Below, piece after piece: positions 9,462 through 18,106 of a stretch of DNA of 64,000 nt; the first letter of the stretch is position 1; each line of letters starts with the position of its first letter. The stretch comes from Pseudomonadota bacterium (GTDB lineage: Bacteria > Pseudomonadota > Alphaproteobacteria > Micropepsales > Micropepsaceae), in NCBI GenBank assembly GCA_021851325.1, contig JAJZDZ010000010.1, positions 31,222 through 95,221 of the forward strand, read 5' to 3'. Position numbers and translations under genes: made by a program. The notes below the pieces were generated by a model. That model searched no databases. It was not told where the DNA came from and saw only the letters and a list, made by a program, of their open reading frames with translations.

Positions 9462-10121
9462 GTGGAACGCGCGATACTCAAGGGAAATATTGCCCGCTAC
9501 CGCAATCTGCTCGAAAGTGGCCAGGCCAAGGACCGTGCCATCGTCATCAAGCTTCTGGCTGAAGCTGAGCAGGAATTGCGGGAACTTGAGACCGTATCGA
9601 CACACGATCTGGCGCGTGCCGACAGCGTGTTCCGCGCGATCGCGGAAACCGCGCTCGATGAGGCGATACGGCTGACGCGCGCCCATTTTGGTACCATCCA
9701 GATCTATGACGAGATATCAGGCACCCTTGTGATCCTGGCGCAGAGAAATTTCCGCAAGCCTTTTCTGGACCATTTTGCTGTCGTGACCATTTCCGATAGT
9801 TCTGCCTGCGCCCGCGCGCTGGCCAACAATGAGCCCGCTTTTATAGGCGATGTGGAAACAGATCCTGCATTTGAACCGCATCGCCAGGTCGCCCGTGAAG
9901 CAGGATTTCGTGCCGTGATGTCGGCACCCCTCGTTGGTGCAGACGACAATCTGATTGGCATTCTGTCTACACATTTCAGCCAAGCTCGGGAATTTGCCAG
10001 CACCGAGGTCTCGGCATTGGCCACTTATGCCACTGCGGTAGCTCTAAGACTGGGCAGTAGGCTTGTCCCTCATGATGGCGTCGATCACGCCATGCCAAAG
10101 GGCGAGGCCGCTATGCGCTGA
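9462..10121 (+). CDS. GAF domain protein
   Basis: A 219-residue cytoplasmic protein with an N-terminal charged helix (about 1-50, probably coiled coil) followed by one GAF domain (about 55-205, including the FGTIQIYDEISGTLVI strands and SAPLVGADDNLIGILSTH). No enzymatic or DNA-binding output domain follows, so it would act as a ligand or redox sensor through partners. The start is GTG 9462 with GGAG 7 bases upstream. It lies near genes for a cytochrome c and a bacteriohemerythrin, which hints at oxygen or redox sensing, but no ligand can be read from the sequence. Confidence 0.85.
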   Translation: MERAILKGNIARYRNLLESGQAKDRAIVIKLLAEAEQELRELETVSTHDLARADSVFRAIAETALDEAIRLTRAHFGTIQIYDEISGTLVILAQRNFRKPFLDHFAVVTISDSSACARALANNEPAFIGDVETDPAFEPHRQVAREAGFRAVMSAPLVGADDNLIGILSTHFSQAREFASTEVSALATYATAVALRLGSRLVPHDGVDHAMPKGEAAMR

Positions 10122-10336
10122 CGCGCACGGCGCAATATCCTGGGGTCATCAACATGTTCGCCTTGGGCGCGGCGGTGGCTGGTCCAGAGAAATACCGCGC
10201 GACCGCGTCTACGAACTTTCCCTTTAAGCCGCAGCCGAGCTAGCCGCGACCACGACGATGTGCGCGCGCCGGCGCTCCTCAATGTCCCAATGGGAAGCAG
10301 CAAGACGTCCGTGCAGCCAGTGGCTCCACGTCTGCT

Positions 10337-10828
10337 TCAGGCCGCCGCATTGGCGAGCGGCACAAAGTTGCTGGAGTAACGTGCCATTTGACCGGCATAG
10401 GAGCGCATGCGCAAATCCGACTTGATGATATGATCCACAAGCCAGAAGTGCAGGAATTCCGTCATCGTTCTGTGCAAGTTTGTCAGCTCCGGCCGTGGTG
10501 CGGCGCTGACCATGGCAAGATCGCCAGCCGTTTCTATGAGCGTGGCAAATCTCCGCCTCAGGTCTTCCATCTTACCGAACAAAACCAGGTGTTCGCGCTG
10601 ATGAACCTCAGCATGTGGGTATTTGACCGCGCTTTGCAGCTGCTCCTCTCTCTGAAAATGAACCGCAGCATAGCGGTCAAGGCGCTCGAATATCTGCTGC
10701 ATTTCCAGCATGCCGCGTTCGTTCAACGTCGCTTTGCAAAAGTCGTTGATCAGATCAATCAACGTGTGATGATCATGGTCGATCACGCCGTGATCTATTG
10801 CCATCGCGTCCCGCCAGACAATCGTCAT
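10337..10828 (-). CDS. Bacteriohemerythrin
   Basis: A 163-residue four-helix hemerythrin domain. The expected diiron ligands are H21 (in IDHDHH), H57 and E61 (HFQREE), H76 and H80 (HQREH), and H133 with D138 (DHIIKSD). Such proteins bind O2 reversibly for storage, delivery or sensing. An extra C-terminal 25 residues follows the fold. The ribosome site is GGGGAGGG about 5 bases before ATG. It is convergent with the GAF gene across a 215-base gap that holds no recognisable gene. Confidence 0.93.
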   Translation of the reverse strand: MTIVWRDAMAIDHGVIDHDHHTLIDLINDFCKATLNERGMLEMQQIFERLDRYAAVHFQREEQLQSAVKYPHAEVHQREHLVLFGKMEDLRRRFATLIETAGDLAMVSAAPRPELTNLHRTMTEFLHFWLVDHIIKSDLRMRSYAGQMARYSSNFVPLANAAA

Positions 10829-11153
10829 TAATGCCCTCCCCAGAGCTGGATACTAGATGACGCCGATTTCCTGAAATATCAGTAAATAACTCGCCACACG
10901 GCTTCGCATTTCGACAGCACAGATGTGATGGCGCATGCAGATGCGTAGACGAGACAAAAACGCTTTGAATCCGAACTGCGCGAGGACTTCATCAGCGCGA
11001 TGGGAATATTTTCTTTGACGCGATTCGCTCTCAGCATGCGCCTTTGCATCAGGAGCTGATGCAGCATATCGGCCGATTTAAGATTCTCGCTTTTTCTCCC
11101 AGGGCGGATCAAAATGAGCCCACGGCGGCGGCTACACGCAAGGATTTCTCATC
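10829..11153. other. Divergent intergenic region, relatively AT-rich
   Basis: There are 325 bases between the divergent bacteriohemerythrin and aldo/keto reductase genes. A 77-codon minus-strand frame at 10879-11112 has no recognisable features and I do not call it. The rest presumably holds the two promoters. Confidence 0.5.
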
Positions 11154-12203
11154 ATGCCACAAAACCACTTAAGGCCTCTCGGCAAGTCCGGGCTTCTTGT
11201 CTCTTCTCTTTGTCTTGGCACCATGAATTTCGGCAATGACGGATTTGGCTGCGATGAAAAAACCTCGATCAATATAATTCATGCTTATCTCGATGGCGGA
11301 CATAACTTCATTGATACCGCAAACGTCTATGCAGATACCAAGTCTGAAGCCATCATAGGCAAGGCGCTCAAGGGCAAGCGCGATAACGTGGTCATTGCCA
11401 CAAAGGTCGGCAATCCCCTCGGCGAGGGCCCCTTTGATGCAGGAGCGAGCCGCAAGCACATAATGAAGTCGTGTGAGGACAGCCTACGCCGTCTCGCCAC
11501 CGATTACATAGATCTTTACCAGCTGCACCGATATGACGAAGTCACGCCGTTGGAGGAAACCCTTTCCACGCTTAACGACCTCGTCCGGCAGGGCAAGATA
11601 CGGCACATTGGTGTTTCCAACTGGACGGCATCGCAACTTACCGAAGCCTGCCTCATTACCGCCGCGCGGGGCTGGGAGCCGGTGATCAGCCTGCAGCCAC
11701 ATTACAGTATCCTGATGCGCGACATCGAGGTCGAGATCCTGCCGGTCTGCCGAAGGTTTGGTGTGGGTGTGCTCCCCTGGAGTCCGCTGGGTGGAGGCAT
11801 GCTCTCGGGTAAATACAGGGCCGGGATGGAACCTTCGCCGGGCACACGGTTTGCCGCATCCGTACCGTTCCAACAGGTATGGCGGGCCCGTGCACTCAAT
11901 GAGCGCAACTACAAGATCGTAGCTGTGGTGGAAGAGGAAGCCCAAAAACTCGGTTTGCCCACACTACTCGTGGCGCTGGCTTGGAATCTGGCCCGACCGG
12001 GTGTCGTCGCGCCCATAATCGGCCCCAAAAGCGAACAACAGCTGACCGAAAATCTGGCCGCCCTCGCCGTTACCCTTCCCGATGATAGCATCAGCCGCAT
12101 TGATGCGGCGAGCGAACCGCACTTGGCTTACCCGCACGACTTCCAGCGCATGGTGAGACAAAGCTCCCTTGCGGATGCCCCTCTCTCACCTTCCAGGCGT
12201 TAA
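11154..12203 (+). CDS. Aldo/keto reductase
   Basis: A 349-residue NADPH-dependent TIM-barrel oxidoreductase. The catalytic tetrad is D54, Y59, K84 and H125. The family signatures GKIRHIGVSNW and the C-terminal IIGPKSEQQL coenzyme-binding segment are present. The closest subgroup is the YajO/Gre3-like reductases of small carbonyl compounds; the substrate is unknown. AAGGA lies about 9 bases before ATG. Low-GC codons are a little more frequent than in neighbours, and the gene stands alone between long non-coding gaps, which would fit acquisition by transfer but does not prove it. Confidence 0.93.
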   Translation: MPQNHLRPLGKSGLLVSSLCLGTMNFGNDGFGCDEKTSINIIHAYLDGGHNFIDTANVYADTKSEAIIGKALKGKRDNVVIATKVGNPLGEGPFDAGASRKHIMKSCEDSLRRLATDYIDLYQLHRYDEVTPLEETLSTLNDLVRQGKIRHIGVSNWTASQLTEACLITAARGWEPVISLQPHYSILMRDIEVEILPVCRRFGVGVLPWSPLGGGMLSGKYRAGMEPSPGTRFAASVPFQQVWRARALNERNYKIVAVVEEEAQKLGLPTLLVALAWNLARPGVVAPIIGPKSEQQLTENLAALAVTLPDDSISRIDAASEPHLAYPHDFQRMVRQSSLADAPLSPSRR

Positions 12204-12638
12204 GGACCTCGAGTTTGGATACAAGGTCCTTGTGAGGCGGAACGAACTCTCACTCTCTGAGACACAAAACAGAGATGCCGGTGAATGCGTGGGTCGTTTC
12301 CATCCGCCATGGCAGTTCAAGTTTGGAGACACGACCGAGCCTGCGTGGTTCTGCAACGCCTGTTCAGCCTTGCCAAGACGGCGACTGTCACCCTTTCCCG
12401 GTCTCAATCCAGGGATGCATTGCAATCTGTTACCCATCTCTGGGGACTGGACAATTGTCGGCATCTGGGAGGTCGAAGACGGCGTTTGGCTCGTCTCCTT
12501 CATGAGCTAGGATCTGGGATACATCGATCTGGAGCAAAGGACCTTACAGCCCCTCGACAACCCTTTCGCTGTCCGGGTGTAACCCATGTCTCCGGTATCT
12601 GGTGTAAACCATGTACCAAGAATAGACCACGGAACGGA
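12204..12638. other. Non-coding stretch upstream of the tRNA gene
   Basis: There are 435 bases between the aldo/keto reductase and the 3' end of tRNA-Arg. Several frames are open, but none shows a ribosome site with a plausible protein. I see no clear terminator, repeat or integrase remnant. Confidence 0.5.
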
Positions 12639-12715
12639 TGGCGCGCCCGAAAGGATTCGAACCTCTGACCCCCAGATTCGTAGTCTGGTGCTCTATCCAG
12701 CTGAGCTACGGGCGC
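12639..12715 (-). tRNA. tRNA-Arg (anticodon ACG)
   Basis: A 77-base gene with a 7-base acceptor stem (GCGCCCG with CGGGCGC), D-loop AGCTGGATA, anticodon stem CCAGA/TCTGG with loop CTACGAA, TTCGAAT T-loop and an encoded 3' CCA. The anticodon ACG, whose A34 is normally changed to inosine, reads CGU, CGC and CGA arginine codons. Confidence 0.97.
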
Positions 12716-12731
12716 CGAGCCAAGGGCGCAG

Positions 12732-12760
12732 AACCTATTGGGGCTCGCGTGCAAAGGCAA
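12732..12760 (-). promoter_or_regulatory. Possible tRNA-Arg promoter
   Basis: On the minus strand TTGCCT (12760-12755) and TAGGTT (12737-12732) are 17 bases apart. The -10 box lies 16 bases ahead of the tRNA 5' end, a fitting distance. The hexamers match the consensus only partly. Confidence 0.35.
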
Positions 12761-13077
12761 GCGCTCCGTTTGGCTTGGCACGCGAGTCCCAAAGGGGCGG
12801 ATGGTGAGCCCGGCTGCGGCTTTGTGCCAAGTGCCCGCCCCGCCCACCGATTTCAGGGATTTGACCTTGCCTCCGCCCTTGTCCCGCGCCATAGGCGCCG
12901 GTAAGAGTGGGGGTGGGCCCGACTCCGTCGTGTTTCGGGTCTCCTGGGCGTGCGGCATGTGAGCAGACCTCTGTCGAACATGAGGCCGCGGTGGGAAGAG
13001 CACGGTCGCAGGTAGGAGCGGCAGGTCGGGGGCGGCGATCATCGCGACCACCTGGAGCAATCGGGCGGAGACCAGTG
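12761..13077. other. Non-coding stretch ahead of the OmpA-like lipoprotein gene
   Basis: This stretch lies between the tRNA promoter region and the ATG at 13078. The downstream frame is open back to 12907, but the extra 57 codons lack signal-peptide character and precede a good ribosome site. No other feature is recognised. Confidence 0.45.
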
Positions 13078-14271
13078 ATGAGGGGATTTCACGTGGTGCA
13101 GGCAGACAAGACGCGGTCGCTGCGCTCGCTGGCCTTGCTGGCGACAGCGTTGACGGTTGCGGTGGCACTCAGCGGCTGCAGCACCATCGATAATACGTTA
13201 TTCGGCTCCGCGCAGCCAGCGCCCAGCCAGAGCGCCGCAGCTCCGCCGCCTTCCTCCCAGGAGTTGACGGGTTCTTCGGCCGGCGGCCTGACCGGCCCAA
13301 CTTCGGGTTCAGACAGCGAGGCCACAGCCCCGACGCCAGGAACGATTTCCCCGGTTCAGATTGCGCCGGTTGAGGATACGGGCACGGCCGTTGGCCACAC
13401 CGTGATGGCGCTGCGCAGCGACCTTTCGGCAATGCAAAATCAGATCATGTCAGCGGCAGGCAAGCTGAGCGATCTGGAGGCCTCCAACGCCCAGTTCGCC
13501 AGTACCTATTTCAATGACAAGGCACAGATCACAACCCACCTGCAGCTCGGCACGACCCGAGGCAACCCGCATCTCGTCCAAAAGTGGAATGCAGCACAGA
13601 GCGCGCTCGATTCGCTAACGGTAAATATCAACGCACTGAATAATCTCGGCCAGCAGATTTCCGATATTTCGAGCCGGGCGCATTACATGCTCGACACCAT
13701 TCATGCGACCTATAATGTCTCAGGCGCCGTTGATGAAGATCATCGCCAGCTTGATGTACTTGACGATGAAACCAATCAGACCATTGTCATCATCGACCGC
13801 TTGCTCAGACAGGCAACCAGCGACATTCAGAGACAAACTGCCTACGTCGCCACCGAACGCGGCAGCCTGACGACTTTGGCCGCAGCTATCCAGAACGGCC
13901 AGCTCTATGGCGCCGGTGTTGGCGGAGTGCTGGCGGCGGGTGTTTCACCCTCATCCAACTATGTCGCCAATAGCACACCTCTGGTCACCATCCGCTTCAA
14001 ACATGCCCACATCGCCTACAAGCAAATCCTCTATTCGGCGCTGCAGCAGGCACTAAAGGAGCGTCCCGAGGCGACCTTCTCGGTCGTTGCCGTTTCGCCG
14101 ACGCGCGGGAGCGCGCCTGCTGTGCAGCTGGCACAGACGACGGCTGAACGTCACGCCCGCCAGGTTCTGCGTGCGATGACGGCGATGGGCATTCCAAGCG
14201 CAAGGCTGTCCCTGTCTTCAGCCACGGATCCACGCGTTCATTCCACCGAGGTCCGCATCTTCGTCCACTGA
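13078..14271 (+). CDS. Lipoprotein with C-terminal OmpA-like domain
   Basis: A 397-residue envelope lipoprotein. A signal peptide with lipobox LSGC (Cys 34) is followed by a Pro/Ser/Ala-rich linker (about 45-110), a long alpha-helical coiled-coil region (about 115-270) and a C-terminal OmpA-like segment (about 300-397, starting TPLVTIRF and ending in the EVRIFV strand). It probably tethers the outer membrane to other envelope components; the peptidoglycan-binding residues are not clearly conserved. ATG 13078 has GGAG 7 bases upstream. No terminator is obvious in the short gap to the convergent peptidase gene. Confidence 0.85.
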   Translation: MRGFHVVQADKTRSLRSLALLATALTVAVALSGCSTIDNTLFGSAQPAPSQSAAAPPPSSQELTGSSAGGLTGPTSGSDSEATAPTPGTISPVQIAPVEDTGTAVGHTVMALRSDLSAMQNQIMSAAGKLSDLEASNAQFASTYFNDKAQITTHLQLGTTRGNPHLVQKWNAAQSALDSLTVNINALNNLGQQISDISSRAHYMLDTIHATYNVSGAVDEDHRQLDVLDDETNQTIVIIDRLLRQATSDIQRQTAYVATERGSLTTLAAAIQNGQLYGAGVGGVLAAGVSPSSNYVANSTPLVTIRFKHAHIAYKQILYSALQQALKERPEATFSVVAVSPTRGSAPAVQLAQTTAERHARQVLRAMTAMGIPSARLSLSSATDPRVHSTEVRIFVH

Positions 14272-14363
14272 AGCTGTGCTTTTATCCTTATTACCCTGCA
14301 TAGGGAGCGGGGCCCGTGACACCCGATCGCTGGATTTGCGGGCCTGCAGCCACCGCCGCGCAC

Positions 14364-15377
14364 TCATCTGCCAATAAATTCGCGGTAGCTGGTCAATCGA
14401 CCAAGCGAGCGGGCTTCATAGACCCCGCGAGCAATAGCCCGCGCCAGGCAATCCGCAGCGGCATGGCCGATCTGCATGGTGCCAAGCGGACTTTTGTCGG
14501 CCCGCTTCAGCTGTCCTGTTGAAATCGCAAATATGAGATCGCCATCAAAAGGCGTGTGTACGGGACGTAGCGCCCGGGCAAAGCCATCGGCCGCCATGAT
14601 CGCGATGCGCTTGAGCTCGAGCTTGTCCAGTACAGCATCTGTCGCAACCACCGCTATCGTGGTATTCGCCCCCACCCGCGGTCCCAGTTTCATGTCCGAT
14701 GGCAGTGCCGCAGAAACCGCAGAAAATTCCGCCCCTGGGCGCCGGCCGCCAAATTCGCCCTGCTGCTCGAAGGGCCAGGCCCAGAACACGTCGCTGTGTG
14801 GCATGAGGGCTGAACCAACCGCATTTACGGCAACCAGTGCGCCAACCGTGGTGCCATCCTCCAGGCGCCAGGAGGCGCTGCCCAAGCCACCCTTCAGGTG
14901 GCCACAGGCCGCTCCCATGCCTGCACCCGCATTGCCCAGGGAAAAATCGACGCCGGCGCTCTGTGCAGCGGTCAGGCCAAGTTGGCGATAGGGCGGCTCT
15001 TCACCCCAATTCTTGTCGCCACCATTATTCAAATCAAACAGGATGGCACCGCAAACAACCGGCACCAAGGGCGCACCAGGAGCAATCTGATAGCCGTGAC
15101 CCTGAGCCCGCAAAACGGACTGCACCCCACTGACGGCGTCGTTGCCGAAAGCCGAGCCACCTGCAAGGCAGATCCCGTCAATTGCAGTCACCAAATTTTC
15201 CGGGGCGAGTACCGCCACATCCCGCGTTCCTGGGGCGCCTCCACGGATGTCGACTGCGGCACAGAATGCCTCTTCGCCCGTGACCACGGTCACGCCACTG
15301 CGCAGGCGCTCATCTTCGGCATTGCCGACCTTGAGACCGGCGACATCGGTGATGAGATTGCGCGGTCCGAGTGTCAT
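14364..15377 (-). CDS. P1 family peptidase (DmpA/NylC-like Ntn hydrolase)
   Basis: A 337-residue precursor of the P1 (S58) family, which self-cleaves before a nucleophilic Ser/Thr to give alpha and beta subunits. The cleavage site is GAN-TTIAVVATDA, with T239 as the predicted N-terminal nucleophile after cleavage at N238, as in the NylC-type branch. The glycine-rich LAGGSAFGNDAVSG segment (71-84) and the SLGNAGAGMGA segment are conserved. Relatives act on N-terminal D-amino acids, beta-peptides or amide oligomers; the substrate here is unknown. It lies 9 bases downstream of tam on the same strand. Confidence 0.9.
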   Translation of the reverse strand: MTLGPRNLITDVAGLKVGNAEDERLRSGVTVVTGEEAFCAAVDIRGGAPGTRDVAVLAPENLVTAIDGICLAGGSAFGNDAVSGVQSVLRAQGHGYQIAPGAPLVPVVCGAILFDLNNGGDKNWGEEPPYRQLGLTAAQSAGVDFSLGNAGAGMGAACGHLKGGLGSASWRLEDGTTVGALVAVNAVGSALMPHSDVFWAWPFEQQGEFGGRRPGAEFSAVSAALPSDMKLGPRVGANTTIAVVATDAVLDKLELKRIAIMAADGFARALRPVHTPFDGDLIFAISTGQLKRADKSPLGTMQIGHAAADCLARAIARGVYEARSLGRLTSYREFIGR

Positions 15378-15386
15378 GGCCTAACG

Positions 15387-16154
15387 CTAGCGCGCCTTGG
15401 CGACCATGAACAGGCGGCGGAAGGGAAATAGGGTAACGCCACTTGCACGGCGCGGATAGCTGGTGGCCAGAGCGGCACGATAGGCGTCGAGAAATTCCTC
15501 ACGTTGGGGCTCAGCGAGTGCCTGGACAAAGGGCCGCAGGCTCGTGCCACTCATCCAGCGGTAGACGGCATCTTCGCCCTCGAGCACCTGGACATAAGTG
15601 GTCTCCCAAATATCGATGGCAGCAGCATATGGCTCCAGGATCGCAAAGTACTGCTCGGGCGAACTGACATGCGTCGCCGCACGCACCCCCTCAAAGCAGC
15701 CTGCCCAGGGCTTACCCTCACCCACCGATCGGATCAGCAGATGGCTGGGTTCAGCAAAATTGCGCGGCATCTGCACGGCGAAAAAGCCGCCCTTCGTCAA
15801 CCCCTGCATCAGCCGTGGCAACAGCTGCTCATGGCCAGCTATCCATTGCAGCGTGGCATTGGAAAACAATACGTCATAGCTGCAGTCCGCTGACCACGCC
15901 GCCAGATCCGCCTGGCACCAGCGCGCCGCAATGCCGCTTGCGCGGGCCGCCGCGAGCATTTCAGGCGACGAATCGATGCCCCAGAGCTCGGCATCAGGCC
16001 ACCGGGCTGCCAGAAGTGCCGTCGAATTGCCGGGACCACAGCCCAGATCGGCCACACGCAGCGGGCGCTCGGCCGCAACCCGCGCAAGCAGCTCGCGCGC
16101 CGGTCGCGTCCGCTCGGCTTCAAATGCCAGATAGGTTTCTGGATCCCACGCCAT
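15387..16154 (-). CDS. tam: Trans-aconitate 2-methyltransferase
   Basis: A 255-residue class I SAM-dependent methyltransferase. The N-terminus MAWDPETYLAFEAERTRPA is characteristic of Tam, the SAM motif I is VADLGCGPGNST (about 34-45), and FSNATLQWI is the motif IV region. Tam methylates trans-aconitate, a spontaneous isomer of cis-aconitate that inhibits aconitase. GGAG lies 7 bases before ATG, inside the end of the upstream kinase gene, which stops 2 bases before tam. The pair is probably an operon with the P1 peptidase. Confidence 0.92.
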   Translation of the reverse strand: MAWDPETYLAFEAERTRPARELLARVAAERPLRVADLGCGPGNSTALLAARWPDAELWGIDSSPEMLAAARASGIAARWCQADLAAWSADCSYDVLFSNATLQWIAGHEQLLPRLMQGLTKGGFFAVQMPRNFAEPSHLLIRSVGEGKPWAGCFEGVRAATHVSSPEQYFAILEPYAAAIDIWETTYVQVLEGEDAVYRWMSGTSLRPFVQALAEPQREEFLDAYRAALATSYPRRASGVTLFPFRRLFMVAKAR

Positions 16155-16156
16155 CT

Positions 16157-17575
16157 CTAGCTCCGATCGGGAATTACGATGCGAAAGCGCGTCCCGGACG
16201 CATCGCTGGTCACCAGGCTGACCTCACCACCATGGGCACGGGCCAACTCACGACTGATCGCCAGACCGAGCCCGGTACCACCGCTACGTGCAGCACTGGC
16301 AAAGGGCTGAAACAGACGCGCTTCAACTCCGTCCGGCAATCCCGGACCATTGTCGACGATGTCAATCTCTACGCTGCGGCCCTTGCGCGCAGCGATCACC
16401 TCCACCGCGCCGCCTTCCGGTACAGCTTCTACGGCATTGCGCAGCAGATTGAGCAAGATGCGATAAAGCTGATCAGGATCAGCATCGATTTCGAGCTCCG
16501 GATCAACGGACTCGCCAAGCCTTACGCGTTTATGCCCCGAGCCAGCTAGGGCGGCTTCGCCTGCCTCTGAAACAAGCGGCGCAAGCGCCAGCCGGCGCCG
16601 CGCGGGCGGCCCTTCATCGGCACGACCAAACCGCATCGTGTTGGTAGCCAGAGCCACCGCGCGATCGATCGATGCCACCAGGCGCGGAGCCAGACGTTTG
16701 ACGACAGGATCCTCGCTGTCCCGCAGGCGATCGGACGCAAGCTGGGCGCTGGCCAAAATATTGCGCAGGTCATGCTGGATCTTGGCGACGGCGGCACCAA
16801 GGGTCGCAAGACGCCCCCTCTGCTGCAAAAAGCCATAGATCTCGCGCTGCATCGCTCCAAGCTCACGCTCGGTAATGCCGATTTCATCGCGCCGTGGCGA
16901 GGTGCTGATGATGCGGGCCGGATCTTCCGGATTGGCGCGAAACGCGATCATGGCCTGGGCAATGCGGCGCATCGGGCGAACGAAGCTGCGATAAAGACTG
17001 AAAAAAACCAGCACCGCGGTCATCAGCGACACAAACAGGGCCAATGCCAGGATGCGCCGAGCATAGGCGCCAAGCTTGGCACGAATGGTCGCCTCACCGA
17101 CGAGGACCTCAACTGTCTGGGCACCGGGTATGCGGGTACTGGAAATCACGTGAACCACCCGGTTGCCGTGGCTGAGCAGGCAATCGAGCGCATTATAGAT
17201 TTCGCGGAAAAAGTCTTCATGGCGAAGGTCGATGGTCACATCAATCTTTTTGGGCATGCGCGTGACCAAGAAGAGCTCGCGCTGCTCGGGGCGCTTCAGC
17301 ATGACGGCGCTGGCGCCGGCGCGGGCCAGCAGCTCACTTCGCAACCGCGCGGACAAAGACTTATCGCCCAACTCGGTGAAGGGCAGGATGGCAATCTCTG
17401 CAGATTCGATATGCTGGGCGAGCAGGGCCCGGTGATAGCTGGCGATTGAGGGCAGAAAGATCACCCCTTCTGTCACCATGACAAAGAACAGCGTCAGCAG
17501 CAGCAGCCGGCCCGACAGACTATGGGCGACGAGCTCGTAGCCAGCTTTCAGGCGCGTGCGAATGGCCTCAAACAT
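16157..17575 (-). CDS. Membrane sensor histidine kinase
   Basis: A 472-residue kinase from ATG 17575. It has transmembrane helices at about 21-45 and 174-197, a periplasmic sensor of about 125 residues, HAMP (about 198-250), an H-box with H268 in KIQHDLRN, an N-box with N380 (LLNLLRNAVEA), G1 DNGPG (408-412) and G2 GTGLGL (433-438). All catalytic motifs are present, so it should be active. The frame is open 48 codons upstream, but the extra part lacks family character. No response regulator is adjacent; it forms a two-base-spaced operon with tam, which is unusual for a two-component kinase. Confidence 0.93.
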   Translation of the reverse strand: MFEAIRTRLKAGYELVAHSLSGRLLLLTLFFVMVTEGVIFLPSIASYHRALLAQHIESAEIAILPFTELGDKSLSARLRSELLARAGASAVMLKRPEQRELFLVTRMPKKIDVTIDLRHEDFFREIYNALDCLLSHGNRVVHVISSTRIPGAQTVEVLVGEATIRAKLGAYARRILALALFVSLMTAVLVFFSLYRSFVRPMRRIAQAMIAFRANPEDPARIISTSPRRDEIGITERELGAMQREIYGFLQQRGRLATLGAAVAKIQHDLRNILASAQLASDRLRDSEDPVVKRLAPRLVASIDRAVALATNTMRFGRADEGPPARRRLALAPLVSEAGEAALAGSGHKRVRLGESVDPELEIDADPDQLYRILLNLLRNAVEAVPEGGAVEVIAARKGRSVEIDIVDNGPGLPDGVEARLFQPFASAARSGGTGLGLAISRELARAHGGEVSLVTSDASGTRFRIVIPDRS

Positions 17576-17864
17576 CGCCGCATCAAGCACTAAGCTTGCC
17601 GCAAAATGAAGTCTGCCCTGAGTTTGGGTGGTTATGGAGGATACGTTCTTCAGCTCTGCGGTGCACAATCGCCACCGTCCGCCCCAGGCCTGGCCCCATT
17701 TGCGCCAAATTATGCCCACTTCCGCCCAGCGCTGCGCACGGACCGGTTTTTTGCATCAGCCTTGAGCCGGCCTTCACGAGGCGCGCCAGACCCTCGCCTA
17801 GCTTTGGGGAGGTCGGCCCAAGGAGCCGCACCGGGCCAAAAGATCCGGCCGTCAAGACAGGAGG
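17576..17864. other. Divergent region between the kinase and rpmH
   Basis: This is the non-coding part of the 361-base gap between the kinase and rpmH, upstream of the rpmH promoter. The kinase operon promoter should lie near 17580-17660, but no clear hexamer pair was found. No DnaA boxes are visible, so there is no sign of a replication origin here. Confidence 0.45.
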
Positions 17865-17893
17865 TTGACAGGGGCAGACCTGCTGACTAGAAC
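17865..17893 (+). promoter_or_regulatory. rpmH operon promoter
   Basis: TTGACA (17865-17870), a 17-base spacer and TAGAAC (17888-17893): a consensus -35 box with a 4/6 -10 box. The predicted transcript start near 17900 leaves a leader of about 37 bases before rpmH. Confidence 0.65.
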
Positions 17894-17936
17894 CCCGGCT
17901 TTCGTCGTAACGGCACATCCTCCCTGGAGCAGGGCC

Positions 17937-18071
17937 ATGAAACGCACCTATCAACCGTCCAAGCTCGTGCGCAAGCGCCGTCATGGTTTCCGTTCCCGCA
18001 TGGCAACCAAGGCCGGACGCCTCGTGTTATCCCGCCGCCGTGCCCACGGCCGCAAAAAGCTTTCCGCCTGA
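17937..18071 (+). CDS. rpmH: 50S ribosomal protein L34
   Basis: A 44-residue basic protein with the universal L34 pattern: MKRTYQPSK start, [11 protein letters not shown] core and a C-terminal [12 protein letters not shown]. It binds 23S rRNA in the large subunit. ATG 17937 gives exactly the family length, although the frame is open upstream through the promoter. It is first in rpmH-rnpA-yidD-yidC-engB, the conserved order linking ribosome, RNase P and membrane-insertion genes. Confidence 0.98.
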   Translation: MKRTYQPSKLVRKRRHGFRSRMATKAGRLVLSRRRAHGRKKLSA

Positions 18072-18106
18072 GAAGACCGTGGCGGGCCTTTTCCCGCCTG
18101 AGGCGG
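18064..18106 (+). promoter_or_regulatory. Alternative stem-loops at the rpmH-rnpA junction
   Basis: The segment contains CCGCC (18064-18068), GGCGGG (18081-18086), CCCGCC (18093-18098) and GGCGG (18102-18106). The central CCCGCC can pair with GGCGGG on its left (loop CCTTTT) or with GGCGG on its right (loop TGA), so the folds exclude one another. CCGCCTGAG occurs twice, 30 bases apart, the first copy spanning the rpmH stop. It overlaps the likely rnpA start and could tune rnpA translation. Confidence 0.4.

Noticed and set aside
10085..10303. 72-codon minus-strand frame after the GAF gene
   Set aside because: Arg-rich, low-complexity translation overlapping the GAF gene end; no support.
10879..11112. 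77-codon minus-strand frame between the hemerythrin and aldo/keto reductase genes
   Set aside because: No ribosome site, no known pattern, and it lies where divergent promoters are expected.
12639..12715. tRNA-Arg as an integration site for a mobile element
   Set aside because: No integrase, direct repeat of the tRNA 3' end or foreign gene block is visible on either side.
12500..13168. 222-codon minus-strand frame spanning the tRNA-Arg gene
   Set aside because: It runs through the tRNA and into the start of the lipoprotein gene, and its translation has no family features.
17576..18071. Replication origin near rpmH
   Set aside because: No DnaA boxes, dnaA or dnaN genes are visible.
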